Shown: piece by piece, positions 36,021 through 49,600 of the stretch
Layout of the letters: each line of letters opens with the position of its first letter
Position numbering within the stretch: the first letter of the stretch is position 1
From: Bryum argenteum
Lineage: Eukaryota; Streptophyta; Bryopsida; Bryales; Bryaceae
Direction of reading: 5' to 3'
Length of the DNA stretch: 64,000 nucleotides
Assembly: GCA_037043015.1 (NCBI GenBank)
Contig: CM073327.1
Coordinates: 10,336,727 to 10,400,726 of the forward strand
Program-made: the position numbers and the translations under genes
Notes under the pieces: model-generated
What the model was told of the DNA's origin: nothing
Seen by the model: the letters and a program-made list of their open reading frames with translations, nothing else
Database searches by the model: none

Positions 36021-38473
36021 CAAGTGTGAAGATATCCAATGTTCGAGAAGAAAATGGAAGTGAAGCAAAGATCAAGCTCACTTCGACACTTAATAGTAGT
36101 CCCGACGGTGGTGCATCCGAGGTGTTGCAAGCTGTATTAAATAGCGCAAGTACAAGTGATGAATCGTCAGGACGTCATGATGATGTGACCTCTGTCGCGG
36201 ACAGCGCAAATCTTTCGACAGCCGCTTCAATCGAGAAGAAGTTTGGCTGGTGAGCATGATCCTAATGATATGGAGCTTTTCTCTATTACACGCTAAGTTT
36301 TGTAGGTTATTTCGAATTTGAGACACTCCTTGGTTTTACTTATTGGTCCATTAGCGTTGTTATCAGTAAATGAGGTTTGTTTTATGAAATTGCTTGAAAT
36401 GAAGTGTGGCTTTTGCAGGTGGAATCTTGCAGATGCGGCTGCTCTTCAGCTGAACACAGAAGATTTTTATCGTCAACATGACAAGCATTACTCGCCTAAA
36501 GAACGCTGGATTCGCTTGAAAAAGAAAGCCGCGAAGGTATTACAAGTAGTAGTTTCTGTTAAGATTTGAACCTGAATTTCAATTCTGCTTGCAATGTCTA
36601 ATTTCTGCCAGAAAGTTGTTAGTGTTGTTACGGTATTGAATATTCTGTATTTTGAAAATGTCATAATGCTCACTTGATCTGCTCGAATCAAGTTTGTTGG
36701 GAGCTTGAATATAATGTAACAATGAGTGCAGGTCGGACGGGGACTGTCACATGACGAGAAGGGGCTGAAACTAGGTCTGCAGCACTGGTTGGAAGCGGTA
36801 CGTTGGTCTTCTACACTGGATAGAGAATGATGTCATAAGAATGGTTGTTTCTACGATCTTGGTTGAAATTGCTTGCTTGACTTTAGTAAGATTTCCCGAT
36901 GCAGATCGATCCTAAGCATCGGTATGGACATAATTTGCGCTTTTACTATGAGGTTTGGATCAAGAGTTCAACGCATGAACCGTTCTATTACTGGTAAGTA
37001 TGGTGGCGTGCCCGAATACGCAACTCATGGTTGCGCACTGTATCGTGTTCTACATTACCGTATAAATCGTTCTGTAGTAAGATCTTTCTGATTTACAAGA
37101 GTTTAGTCCTTGAGTTCCCTGAAGCATTTCTGAATGGCAGGCTGGATGTTGGAGAAGGGAAGGATGTTGATCTGGAGCAATGCCCAAGGTCAACACTACG
37201 AAAGCAGCTTGTCCAGTATCTGAGTCCGGTATTGGCATCTCGTTATCCACACTTTTGCAGAATTGACGTTAAGGTCGATTTTGAGGATCGTTTGCACATG
37301 TGATGCTGTCAGGCTCTGTACCAAATCATGTGCAGGTCCCTTAATTGGATCTGACAGACAGTTTGTGATGACAGAAAGAGAGGGAAGCTTATGAAGTGAT
37401 TATTGAAGATGGGAAACTTCTGTACAAACTCACCCATAAACCAGTGCATACCCCCAAGGGTGATCGATGGATATTCGTCATGAGTCCTTGTGGAAAGTTC
37501 TACGTTGGCAAGGTAATATCAATACTGTTTGTTCTGTTAATGTGATAGCTCTCTCGAAAGTAGATGATATGTGCTCACAAATGAATAGTTTCTTAACTCT
37601 TGTTTAATATTAGCTTGTCAACAACATTCTCACTTATCAACTAGAAATATTTGCCAGGGGTTAGGTTGTTGTATTGGATGTCATAGAATCGTCGAGTTCG
37701 TTACACCTAATTTAGAATAGAGAAATTGAGTCGAGTTTGTTACACCTAAATTAAAATAGAGAAATTGAATGGCATGTTATTGTGAATAGAAAAAGAAGGG
37801 CAAGTTTCAGCACTCTAGCTTCTTAGCAGGAGGTGTAGCTACAGCAGCTGGGCGCCTCCTTGTGAATCACGGCGTGTTGGAGGTACTCGAATTTAAAGCA
37901 TAAGTGATTTAGAGAAAAATTTCTCATTAAATTGATTATAGTTCGTTGTTCAATGAACTTCATTGATTGGCCTTTTTGACAGCTTATGGAGGCACATAGC
38001 GGTCATTACCTTCCGACCCCTGAGAATTTCCAAGCACTAATCTCTACTCTTACCAATAATGGGGCTGATTTGACCGTTGCTAAGGTATTTCCTTATAAAC
38101 TCCGAATTTGTGTATGCTCAAGGTGCTTCTATTGATTCGCAAGGTGAAAGCATCCTCGCGGTAAGTTTTGGCGTTGATTCTCATAGTTGTCTTGTTCCAG
38201 GTTGAGTTGGAATCTGAAGAGGAGGTTACAAAAAGAACTCTTGGAGATGTAGCTGGTGGTGGTAGTGATAATGAAAATGCTTTTATTGCATTGTTGGCAA
38301 GTGCTGGTTTTACCATCTGTTCTAACTCGGATGCCCATTTTGCGGAGTCCAACTCCAACTGTGGACAAGAGAGCAAATTTGAGAGTGGTGATCATAGTGA
38401 CGAGGATGAAGAGTACGACCTTGTACTCGAAATAAATGAAAATAGTGAACCTAGTGAAAATGGGAACTCCTAA
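36014..38473 (+). CDS. IQM-family core protein (calmodulin-binding-like), 9 exons
   Basis: Exons: 36014-36249, 36419-36536, 36732-36797, 36905-36993, 37141-37228, 37375-37512, 37790-37882, 37983-38084, 38201-38473, giving 400 residues in a continuous frame. The core matches the plant IQM family: [97 protein letters not shown] and [15 protein letters not shown]. In land-plant IQMs an IQ calmodulin-binding motif precedes the WW segment. Here that stretch is a Ser/Ala-rich, apparently disordered region with no IQ pattern, so calmodulin binding by that route is doubtful. The C-terminus is acidic ([17 protein letters not shown]). A further 5' exon cannot be excluded. Confidence 0.88.
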
Positions 38474-39198
38474 CACAATAGGAGGTTGTAAATTTTGGCA
38501 TTATATTTGATGATGGACTTTCAAACTTGAACTTTTGTTGGGGTTGTAGAAAGTTCTATGTTACAAGTGGGTTGCATGCATGTTCTATTTTGTATATAAT
38601 TCACCCCAAATTGTGTGTGGGATCCTCTTCAGTGGAACATCTAATTCTAGAAATCTCCATACTTTTCATTAAGAAAGGTTATGGAATTTATGGTTCACTT
38701 TTTGATTAAAAAAGTCTTCACATGGTTACATTCACTCTTGCCCAAACATAGAAGTATTTTAATAATCAAATACTAGGGTTCCAATACTTAGAATTGCTCA
38801 TTAACTGTCACTTTTGGATATAGTCCTTCACAAACAGCTTCTGAAAATCTTCAAGACTACTTTTGAAGACAGTCCTTTAGTCGGCGACTGGTGGTCGGTG
38901 CACCATGCCGTCAATGCTATCAAAGTCCATTGCTTCACCTGCTTCACCTGCTTCACGCTAACACAATGGCCGTAACGTTTAGGGCTACTATTTCGCGTTC
39001 ATCATTTTCCAAAACCAACATACATACATGCTCAGGGGATCCTTGCCGCTAACGCACTATTTCAGCTCTTTCTCGATCAATAAATTGGCTCATTGGCGCT
39101 GGAAATGGATCATCCATCGGGGAGTCGTTTGCTCCCGCTTAAATTTTCAAAACCTTGTTAAGAATCTCGCCTAGAAGGAAAAAAGAAGATACTCAATC
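38474..39198. other. Intergenic region before the MAPK gene
   Basis: Contains the IQM-like 3' flank and the presumed MAPK promoter. A small direct repeat (TGCTTCACC three times) lies at about 38,930-38,955. Nothing else was recognised. Confidence 0.4.
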
Positions 39199-42100
39199 AT
39201 GAGTGAAGACATTGACAAGCATGTTCTGCGGAAATACCACATCGGACAGAAACTTGGAAAAGGAGTAAGCCGGCTTTTCTAATTTCAAATTTTAAAGAGC
39301 TTCAAATTTTCCGCCGTTCTGTAAATTTCTTGGAATCAATTTCTTGATGGATCGTACATCGTGGGTCGGAAGATGTAAAAATTTGCAAGTTCGCAATTTA
39401 CATGACGAAAATTGCCTCGAAGCATCGTAATTTGTAATTGGAGATTAACCTGATGCTTTGTTAAATTGTTACATGATAGTTTTGGTGAAGAAGCCCTAAT
39501 ATAATGCAGCAGACATTGTCTTAGCCTACATTAGGATCTTTATCGGAAATTGATCTCAGAATTACTCCACAGTGTGATAGTAATGTTCTGATTTGGACCT
39601 TGAAAGGTGTAGAAGACTCCCTTATGGCTTGTCATGGTTTGAAAAACTCTATCTTCATCTATATAAAATTTGATTCAGGGAGTAGATTGATTTCATGACA
39701 CGCAAACGTTCCTGCTACCTTCTGTCCAGGCATATGGCATTGTTTGGAAAGCCATCGACAGAAGAACTAATAAAGTTGTGGCTCTCAAGAAGATTTTTGA
39801 TGCATTTCAAAATTCCACTGATGCTCAGGTAACCTTCACCTACGACCACTCTAGACTTGTTCAACCCTAACACTTATCTTTTGACTGCTTTGGTAGTCCT
39901 TTCTGAGAAGGAATTGATTTTCTTCACACAACCATTATCCTTCTGAGTATATCCTCCCCCAGTTGCTTTTGATCCTTGATGTAGGTTGTATAGTTTGCAC
40001 ATTTGAGTATTCTTTCTGATTTTCAGAGTTTAACGATATTTGACTATGATTCAGAGAACATTCCGAGAGGTGATGTTTCTACAAGAGATGAACGACCACG
40101 ATAACATCATCAAGTAAGACGTGCACTTTGAATTGCCAATTTGAGAAATAATTTTTTTCGCCGTCTGCTGTTCCGTGCCGACAGCTATGTCTACAATTTA
40201 TTATTGTTAATATTGTTGAAGTGGAACAATATGGTACATGCAGATTATTAAATGTGTTGAAGGCAGAAAATGACAGAGATCTGTACCTTGTGTTTGAGTT
40301 TATGGGTAACCATCCAACATGATATTTTGAAACGAGTTAGCATCAATTCCATAAAAATTTGCTAACATGCGTCTTATAAGACCAGGCAGTGATCTAAATA
40401 GTCTTTTTATGATCTATTTGGCGAATTTGTTTTTGCTAACGGTATGGCTTGGTGGTACAGAGACGGATCTGCATGCAGTGATAAGGGCAAACATTCTTGA
40501 AGAGATTCACAAGCAGGTATACATACTTCGTGGCTTGGGTGTTCAGCAAATATCTATCAAAACGTTTACGAAATGAATTAAGGATGTGACTCATTAAGTT
40601 AACTCGTGTTGTACCTGCCGTTGACAGTTCATAATGTACCAACTATTTAAGGCTTTGAAGTTCATGCACTCGGGGGAGTTACTCCATCGAGACATTAAGG
40701 TATGTTTCAGATCAACATTTCTGAAAGTGTGGTACAAAATAGTCTCCTTCGTAACGGATAAGAACATGCAGCCCGTCTGATATAATTTCTTCCGAAGGGG
40801 TTTCCAGCCAAGTAACTTGTTACTCGACTCCGAGTGTCAAGTGAAGCTTGCTGATTTTGGACTTGCACGATCTGTAAGTTATTTTCATCCATTGTTATTG
40901 TATTTTCTCCTGACGAGTATTATAATTATAGTAGTATATGCCCTGGGAGGATCTTTCAGTTATTCAATCACATGTAAATTTGCACCTTAGAGTGCTTTAA
41001 AGAAGTTCCACTGATTGATGTGGTAAATGTCATGGCATTCCTACGTGCACATGTAGGTTGCACAATTGAAGGAAGATGCTGGACAACCTGCTATATTGAC
41101 AGACTATGTCGCGACTCGTTGGTATTTTACTGTTCTCTTCACAATATCTATGTAGTTGAGTTTTTAAGTATTTTTGAAGGGCAGTTTTACAGAGTAAACT
41201 GCGTGCAAGTCAAAAATCGACCAGTGATATCAACTTTCGAAGTTTTATGAAATTTTCCTTCGCATCATAGAGCATACATCAGATTGCAACCTTCAATTGG
41301 GTTGGGGTGCAGGTACAGAGCACCTGAGATATTGCTTGGATCTACTCAGTACGCTCTGAACCAGTCTTCGTTTTACTGAGCTTTGCAGTAGATAGCACAT
41401 ATTAGATGAACGTTAATAAAACGTAAAACGCAGCCTAGATATCACAGCAGTCTAGATAATACCTCTTCAAAATTCAACATCTGATCTACTGGTGCAATTT
41501 CAGGTACACTTTTGGAGTTGACATGTGGTCCAGTGGTTGTATTCTTGGCGAACTTCTGAACGGCAAACCCATATTTCCTGGTAACGACTTACGTTCTTGC
41601 TCATAGTTTGAACCAGCTGCAACACTTATCTGCTCTCACTGTGAGAACCTCAGATCATCCATTCTACTGCCTTGAGTTCTACACTCAGCATGTAGGAATC
41701 CTTGATAACAATGATGCCTGTGATGCTGAGTGATGAGATGAAGTTGGGACTGGGAATGATTGAGAGCAGTTATTTTCTTATGACATTCATGAAATAATTG
41801 TGAATCAACAGGAACATCAACTATGAATCAGATCGAGAAGATACTTGAAGTCATCGGCAGACCTGCCCCGGTATGTGTTCCTTTGACTGCAGTTGACGCT
41901 GATGAATCTCTACACTAGTTCCTTGGAGTAAAGCATTTGCTTTTCGATTTATTAGAAAGTTTCCGATCATTCTATTTGAATCAGCGCAGCCCTGAAAGTT
42001 ACTCATCATCATGCCACTTACTTCTTATTGCAAACGGTGGTGACAGGACGACATCGGTGCCCTGCAGTCTCCATTTGCAGCAACCATGTTGGAGAATATG

Positions 42101-42815
42101 CCTATTAACTGCAAGTATGAGGCGAATTTGAAATGAGTCCTTAAAGCCTGATTAAACTTTCAACTACTAATCTTTACGTTTGCATGTATTACTAGCCTTT
42201 TTTTTATGAAAGACGTTGATTGAATGAACTCCAGGCCATTTCTTCAAGTGTTTCCAAAAGCTTCGTCTGAGGCAGGAGATTTATTAAGGAAACTGCTGCA
42301 TTTCAATCCATATAAACGCATGACAGCAGAGGTTGTGCCTATGAAACTCTCCTCTCCACCTTTTGTTTTCTAATATAGTTCATTAATTGTCGGGTTGCTA
42401 GGTATTTGTAGATAAGCCCCTAACTTTGAGACTTTGATTATTCCAGGAAGCTTTGCGGCATCCATACCTTGCGCAATTTCACAACCCAGTAGATGAGCCT
42501 AGCTGCAATCGAATAGTGCGCATACCCATTGATGACAACACAAAGTAAGCCTGAAGACCATGATTCGAGCTTGAGTAACGATCTCCTTCGACATGGCTTT
42601 CAAACAAAGTGCTAATCAGAGTTCTGAATTGATGCAGGTTTACCATTAGTGAATACCGGGAACGGCTGTATGCAGAGATCGTTAACCGTAAGAAGGAGAT
42701 TCGTAAGAAACATAGGGAAAAAGAACGGAGGGGTCGTGAATTGTCTCGTGCCAAACGTCGACCCAAAATGCATTCCAGTGGCAGTGGCGCGAGTAAGAGC
42801 TGGGTGGATGAATGA
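39199..42815 (+). CDS. ERK7/ERK8 (MAPK15)-type MAP kinase, 15 exons
   Basis: Exons: 39199-39264, 39730-39828, 40055-40113, 40244-40305, 40461-40516, 40628-40699, 40808-40873, 41057-41121, 41313-41348, 41504-41580, 41812-41870, 42047-42114, 42235-42331, 42447-42544, 42638-42815; 385 residues in frame. The kinase domain is complete: GKGAYGIVW loop, VALKK Lys42, HRDIK with Asp136, DFG Asp154, activation motif TDY at 175-177 followed by [35 protein letters not shown] is diagnostic of the ERK7/8 subfamily, which in other organisms regulates ciliogenesis and autophagy. The usual motif there is TEY, so TDY is a variant. A short basic tail ([18 protein letters not shown]) replaces the long C-terminal regulatory region of animal MAPK15. 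Confidence 0.92.
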
Positions 42816-43695
42816 CCTTTCTGAAATTTACTTGCATTATATCTTGAATAGAAAACGACATTCTTTCTCTCTGGGTTTGGAACAAGGAGGTTGAGTGACC
42901 AATGCTGGTTGGAATCAACATTTTAGTGCCCCCGATGTGTTGATTTAATCCGCAGCTCCTAAGGATAACACAGATTCGGTACTTTGTGAACCAAGCTTAA
43001 GATATCTAGTCTCATGTGCAGGTGAATCGAGAGACTACTGATGACATCGAAGTTCATTCAAAACTTGAAGGTTACCTTGATGGGAGATTGATGAAGCATT
43101 CTGAAGAGGTACATACTTGATGGGAGATTGCTTGGGGTGCAATCTACGAAGATAATTTTGTTCATCACAAGTCCTTGATTTTAGATTATATTTTAATACT
43201 GATTGTAATCAATTAGCAAAAGTAGTCATAAGCATGCAGTATTGTGACCACGAGATTCCGGGAATCTAGGAACAATGGCTTCAATCCGTCTCTCACGTTC
43301 GTGGGAATAGCATGTATTTAGATAATGTTTCAAATCTAGGGCTGTTGACAATTTACTACAGCTCTTACTGGGAAATTCTATTTCATCTAACCGTTTATCG
43401 ATGTAGAAGATACATCGAATCTCGACGCATTCGATGAACCGTTGTCAACATGCAACGAACTTGTCATTGTAGAGAAACCATATGAGTTCCAGATTACTAT
43501 CCTGCTGCTCCAGGTCAAAAGTGAGACTTCTCTTTTGATAAAAAATGAGTGTAGGTATCAAAATACCGTTTACAGCGCTTCACAACATTTTGAGGACCAC
43601 TGACTCATGTGATATCCTCCTGTTGCGAGTGAAAGATGTTCTAATGCTACAGGCATTGTTTCTACGTTACAAAGAATGCCGGAGTTCTAAAATTA
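42816..43695. other. Convergent intergenic region, MAPK and ABCC 3' ends
   Basis: An exon-like open segment at 43022-43108 (VNRETTDDIEVHSKLEGYL) lies between an AG and a GT and could be an alternative 3' exon of the kinase gene. GATGGGAGATTG recurs twice near 43,079 and 43,117. Otherwise nothing was recognised. Confidence 0.3.
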
Positions 43696-46600
43696 CTACA
43701 AACCTTGTTGCTGATTCCTCTTCCTCTCTGCTGCCTCTGCTGCTTCACGGAGCTGCTGGGCAATGACCGGGCCACTTTGAGCCACTATGTCTGCAAAACC
43801 GTAGTTGCCAACTCCCCGTTGGGAGCCGCCTTGGGAGGAGCTAAGCCCCTGTTCGGCACGCCGTAGAAGGTTAGCTGGGGTATCGAATTCCGCTAATCGA
43901 CCTCCCTTAGCCAGCACCAACACTCGGTGACAATCGATGATGGTGTCGATGCGGTGCGCAATCGTCAAGACGGTGCAGTTGTGGAACACACTTCGCATAG
44001 TCGTCTGAATAAGCTGGTCCGTCTCTCCATCCACCGCGGCCGTCGCCTCGTCCATCACGATCACCCGTGACCTACACAACGTCCGTCCGAAATGGTGAGC
44101 ACGTAATTGGCTTCAATAGCTAAGAACTCAGGTTCTGGTTTCGAAAAATTGAAGTTCAGGTTCTATGAGTACCTTCTGAGAAGGGATCGAGCGAGACAAA
44201 GGAGCTGGCGCTGGCCGACACTGAAATTCTCCCCATTCTCAGCCACTTGACTGTCGATGCCACGTTCCAAGGTCGCAATCTTGCCGCTGAGATGCACTCT
44301 GGCGATAGCTTCGTTGATCTCCACGTCGCTGTGTTGCTCGAATGGGTCCAGGTTCAACCTCACCGTCCCCCGGAACAGCACAGGATCCTGAGGAATGATC
44401 GACAGACGTCGTCGAAGGTCGTCGAGGCCAACTTGGGCAATGTCAATGCCGTCAATCAAGATGCTGCCGCTGCAAGCTCTATTCTCCACGAGTCGGAACA
44501 TTGCAGCTGCTAGACTGGACTTTCCTGCCCCTGTTCTGCCCAGGATGCCCACCTTCTCCTGTGCCTTCACCTGTTAAGAATTATCGCACACGAAACTGGT
44601 TATAAAACCCTGCTCTTTCAAAGAAACAAAGTCAGCCTCGCAGATTGAGAGACTGACCTTGAAGCAAAGGTCGTTGAGGACGGGAGGGAGGTCCTCCCGG
44701 TAGGCCATCGTGTAATGAATGAATTCGACTTCGCCGTTTTGAGGCCACTCTTCAGTGATGATTCCAGGTGCTGTGATGGGATCAGCTTCAGTTGGCAGCT
44801 TGGAGTAAGCCTGCTCAAACAATTCCAACAATGATCGACTCAGTGGAGCAACAAACAATTTGATTATGGAATTCCATCCCCTCGAGACGAAATGAGATGA
44901 TCTGACGTGTGCTGTTAACGAGCAAAGAAAAATCGGCACCTGAATCCGCTCCACACTGGTAAAATAATTCTCGGTTTCAGCTGCGAGTCGCACACCATAC
45001 TGGAAGAATCCGGTGAGCTGCAAACTCTGAACTAGCACCACTCCTGCAAACGTCCAATTTCTCGAGTTATTGGTGCCATTATGGTTGAAAGTGGAGAAAT
45101 GATGTAACGTCTGGAAAGCACCGTGATTCTTACCAGCTAAGCCCGGGGAGATCTTGTCGCGGAGGAGGACGACAAGAAGGGAGGCAACTGAGACACAGAT
45201 GGCAGCTGCGAAGTCAAGCCGAATCCCCAGCCATCGCGAGGAGTGCACAAACAAGATGAAAGCTCGGTGGTTGGCATCGATCATGCCTAGAAACTGGTCA
45301 TGCATCCTCCTCTCTGCTCCAAATGCTCGCACCGAGGCAATGCCCTGCAGGGTTTGAGAGAAATGGGCGTACATAGGGGAGCGGGACAATCCATCCAGCC
45401 GCTTCAATTCTCTAGAAACAGTGACATAGCGCCTCTGGAGGTACAGAAACACCACCACAAAGGGCGGAATGCACAACAAGAACCAAGGAATGAGGATCGC
45501 CATGATGGCTATGGATCCCAAGCAGCCTACAAAATTCTCCAAGCACACCTGCACAACAGCAATCAGGTACCAAATAAGCACATGACCAATTCTTTAATGT
45601 GGCAGCTCCATTCGAGGTCATAAAGCTGTAAAAACAATCAAAATCTTCAGATGCTTTCTTAAGTTCGTGAACTAATACCCGAACTCTAGAAAACTAGGCT
45701 CAATATCAAAAAGGAACTCAATAGGTAGTTGAGTAACTTAAAACGGTTCACTTGAAAGTTTCATGAGAAATTGCCAAAATGGTACAGATGGTATTCAAAT
45801 ATCCAATCAAGAGTTGGTCAGAGTAACTATTTAATTTTCTATCTTGGTTTCAGATGCTGCAGATATATTTTATAAGTTCCACATCCAAAGCCCAATACGA
45901 TCGTCTTCTATTCAACAAAGGTACCAGGGCACGTCTTATCCGCAATTTCACTTCAAGATAAGTGATTTGAAACGCACCTGTGCTGTTGAAGGTAGAACCT
46001 CATCAACTAAGGCCTGATCTTTACTAAAGCGATTCACGATTCTCCCCACTGGATTCTGCATGACATAACCAAAAAAGCTTAGTCCCAAAATAGTGACATA
46101 GACAAATTTAGTGTGACTTGCAATGCTTCCATGCTTCCAATGCCAATCGTTTCATGTGCCAAGTATGCTACTGAAACTAACCAATTACCTGGTCAAAGAA
46201 CAGTTGTGGCGAGCGCAGCACTCTCTCGGCCATGCTACCATGCATTTGTTTGGCGGAGACCATGGTGGCCTGGGTGAAGATCAGACCTCGGCTGAGGGAC
46301 AACACTATCGCAGCAGCAGCAAAACAAGCATAGGCGATGACATAAATTTTAGTGGTGAGGTTATACTGTCCGTCCACCCACACACTCAACCAGTAGTCCA
46401 CCATCACCCGTACTGCTTGCGCGAATAAAAAAAGTACCATCACTAGTAAGAAAAACGTCAACCTGTCACATACAAAGCAACCACACATTCGATTTCAGTT
46501 TAGCCTCTTCCAATGTCACAAAAATCTGAATCTTATGACATGCTAACTCACGAACCTTTGTTTGTTAATTACTATGAACTTTTGACAAATAGGATTATGC

Positions 46601-49600
46601 TGGAACTTTACATTGCTGGTTTACTCGTTACGAGAGAAGATTCTTACCCGCCGCTGTCCTTCGCATATTTGATGTATGTTGCCCAAGTCACTTGTCCCTC
46701 CACTCTATCTTCCTTCACAGTGAGCTGCCCTCCTTTATTTTCCTCAGCGCCTTCTTTATTAACACCGGCTGACCGACCAGATGACTTGCCAGAAAACTGG
46801 CCAGACGGTCGGCGAGAGAATTTGCCAGATAATTGACCAGATGATCGACGAGAGAATTTGCCAGATAAGCGGCCACTACCAGCATTCCTGGCTAAACTTG
46901 ATCTCGCACTTCTCTCCTGATCCATCTGCACATAAGTTACTTTTTCTAAGCTGGGTTCTCTCTCAAGTGAATTTGCATGCTCTGCCAATTCTCTATGGCC
47001 CACGCCCTCTGTGACTGCTGCAGCTCCGCCGAGCGCGTCAAACTCTGGGCCATCATCCTCTTCGATAGAATCACTCTCGGAGTCCGAGAAATTCAACCTA
47101 CACAATCATCGCCCTCTTAGCAATCTCATTCTTTCGCAACCTCCCATACACAGGTACCTTCTTCTTCATATGTCGATTCAATAACATTTTGTACTCATAT
47201 AGAGCCTGTCAAATCATTTCAAATGCAAGTAACCAAGGATTTCGCGTAATTTTAGGACGAGTCAGTCTACTAGGTTCATACGAATAATAACATTTGAATC
47301 GTGAGTAAGACAGTAAAAATTGCTATGAACATGAATGGGCAATTCCAATAAAATGGCAATATTCCAAACTACCATATCGTCAAAGAGTATCATATTGGTG
47401 GGAATGTAATGCCAATCCTGAGCACCCACTGTGATATTACTATCCTTATGATATCATTCTCTCTTTGTACTAGATCCTAACTCCCTAAAAGTGCCACTTT
47501 TGCAAAACATGTTCATTTTATCGCAATTAAGTTTCTGATGAGATGCATACGTAGTTCATCCTTAACATACCAAGCTATGCGCAGTGATCCATTATCATTG
47601 ATGTATGATGGTAATCCATTTGATAGAGGTCCTGATTCTAATACCTGATTTCGTCAGCGTCACCGTGGCTCTCTTCAGCATCAGACACTAGTGGAATTTC
47701 AAGCTCAGAGTCTTGACCGACCTCTCGCAGCTTCCCTTGCTCCATGAGATAGATTCTATCGCAGAAACTGAGCGAGGTTTTGTTATGAGTTACCAACACC
47801 ACCGTCCTGTCTTTGAGGATGCCTGCTAACACGTGGTCCATCAGGTGCTTGGCTGTTGGCACATCCACCGCCGCCAATGGATCGTCCAGCAGAAGCAGAG
47901 GGCTTGTGCTGTAACATGCTCGGGCCAGACTTATGCGTGCCTTCTGCCCTCCAGATAAGTTCACTCCTCGTTCACCCTGCCAACAATTTCCAATGCACCT
48001 CACAAAAATCAACAAAAGAACTTACACTTTACCCATCTTTTGAACCGATACGGTTTTCTATACTACCTTCCCAGAGTACGATCGTGAACTGTTGCCAATT
48101 ATTTCAAATTCTTCTCGATGTGCATATTCAACTCAATACCACGAGAGAGATATGACTGCGTGTCGTGTTATTTTTAGCATGCTATCGTCCTAGTGATACA
48201 TGATGACTAATTTCCTACATCTATTTTATTCTACAGTGTATGATTAAATGCAAACTACGTAAGTTTGATGATTATCAAACAAATTGATGAACACAATCGC
48301 TTGCTAAGTACGTGTAACTATATTCAGTAAGAAGCAAGAATTTGGTCATCCCTTAACATAGAGATATATTCTGGTATAAATGACACACATCAAAGAGTTG
48401 GTTCAGCAACGGTCGACTTACAATTTCTGTGTCATGACCGGCAGGAAATTGAGACATATCATGGTCAAGTGCACATGCAGAGATCGTTTCTTTGTATCTC
48501 TTTTCGTCGTATTTGCTTCCAAAGAGAATGTTGGTGCGTATTGTGTCATTCATGATCCATGGCTGCTGAGGAGCGTAGGCCACCGGTCGGTCTGTTAGCG
48601 AAACCCCACCCACGCACTGTTCACATACAACCTCACATCATCAAAATCAACCCCAAAACAGGTGATTACTTTACTCATCCTTATCTTTTCAAAGTTGAAT
48701 AAATCTGGACATACTCATGACGATTGGAATGCAATGGAGGAGGTTACCTCCATTTCTCCCAGCAGAGCCAATAGTAATGAGCTTTTTCCACTTCCAACTG
48801 CTCCAACAATGGCCACGAGTTCGCCCCGCTTCGCTTCGAAAGTGAGGTCTTTCAAAGCGGCGGCTTCTTCTACATCTTTATCTGACATAGGGACGTCCTT
48901 TGCAAGTATCTTCAGACTAGTATCTCCCTTCTTCTTAGCTTTCCGTTTCTTCACTTTATTTCCCTTCTTCGCCTCATCTTCACCAGCATACCAACCTTTG
49001 AGGGTCCATGCAAATACTCCATTGGAGATAGAAATCGCCTTTGAAGCCAAAACCTACACGCCCAAAGTGTCATCATCTTAGATTAGATTTTTTTGAACTT
49101 GGCTAATCAACTCATGCCTTTTGGAGAGGACAAATCCAAGAACTTTATTTGGTGCAATCAAAATAATATTGGGTTTCCACATGAGATGGAACATTTCAAT
49201 AATAACTCATCATACTAGATTCACAATGATTCCTTTCATGGAAGTGAAAAGAATTATCACCATCATCCATGTCCATTTTGGTGACAAAAACTTTACTTAC
49301 AAAAAATCAAAACATACAAAAAGTTGTTCGCATTTGATGACCAAGTGCAAATGGAATGATTGCGAGAGATTATTACCTCACTTTTCTCATTGGAAGAGTC
49401 TAGGCCATGTCCGTTAGGAAGATCAAGGAGTTGTTGAAGGCGTTGCATTGCTATTATAGCTTCCGACACGTATTGAACCCCTAAAGGGGCTATTGAAAAT
49501 ATGCGCACAAGAATGCTAAATAAAGCAAGGAGCGTAAAAGCAAGGCTTGGTGTCAATGCCGCTCCACCATGAATGGCAACATATGTACCAAAAGTTGCCA

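Noticed and set aside
43022..43108. Additional coding exon of the MAPK gene
   Set aside because: The kinase frame already ends at TGA 42815. The segment is open and flanked by AG/GT, but inclusion would need skipping of that stop, for which there is no evidence.
45300..45623. 107-codon plus frame within the ABCC region
   Set aside because: It is a shadow of the transmembrane-domain exon on the minus strand.
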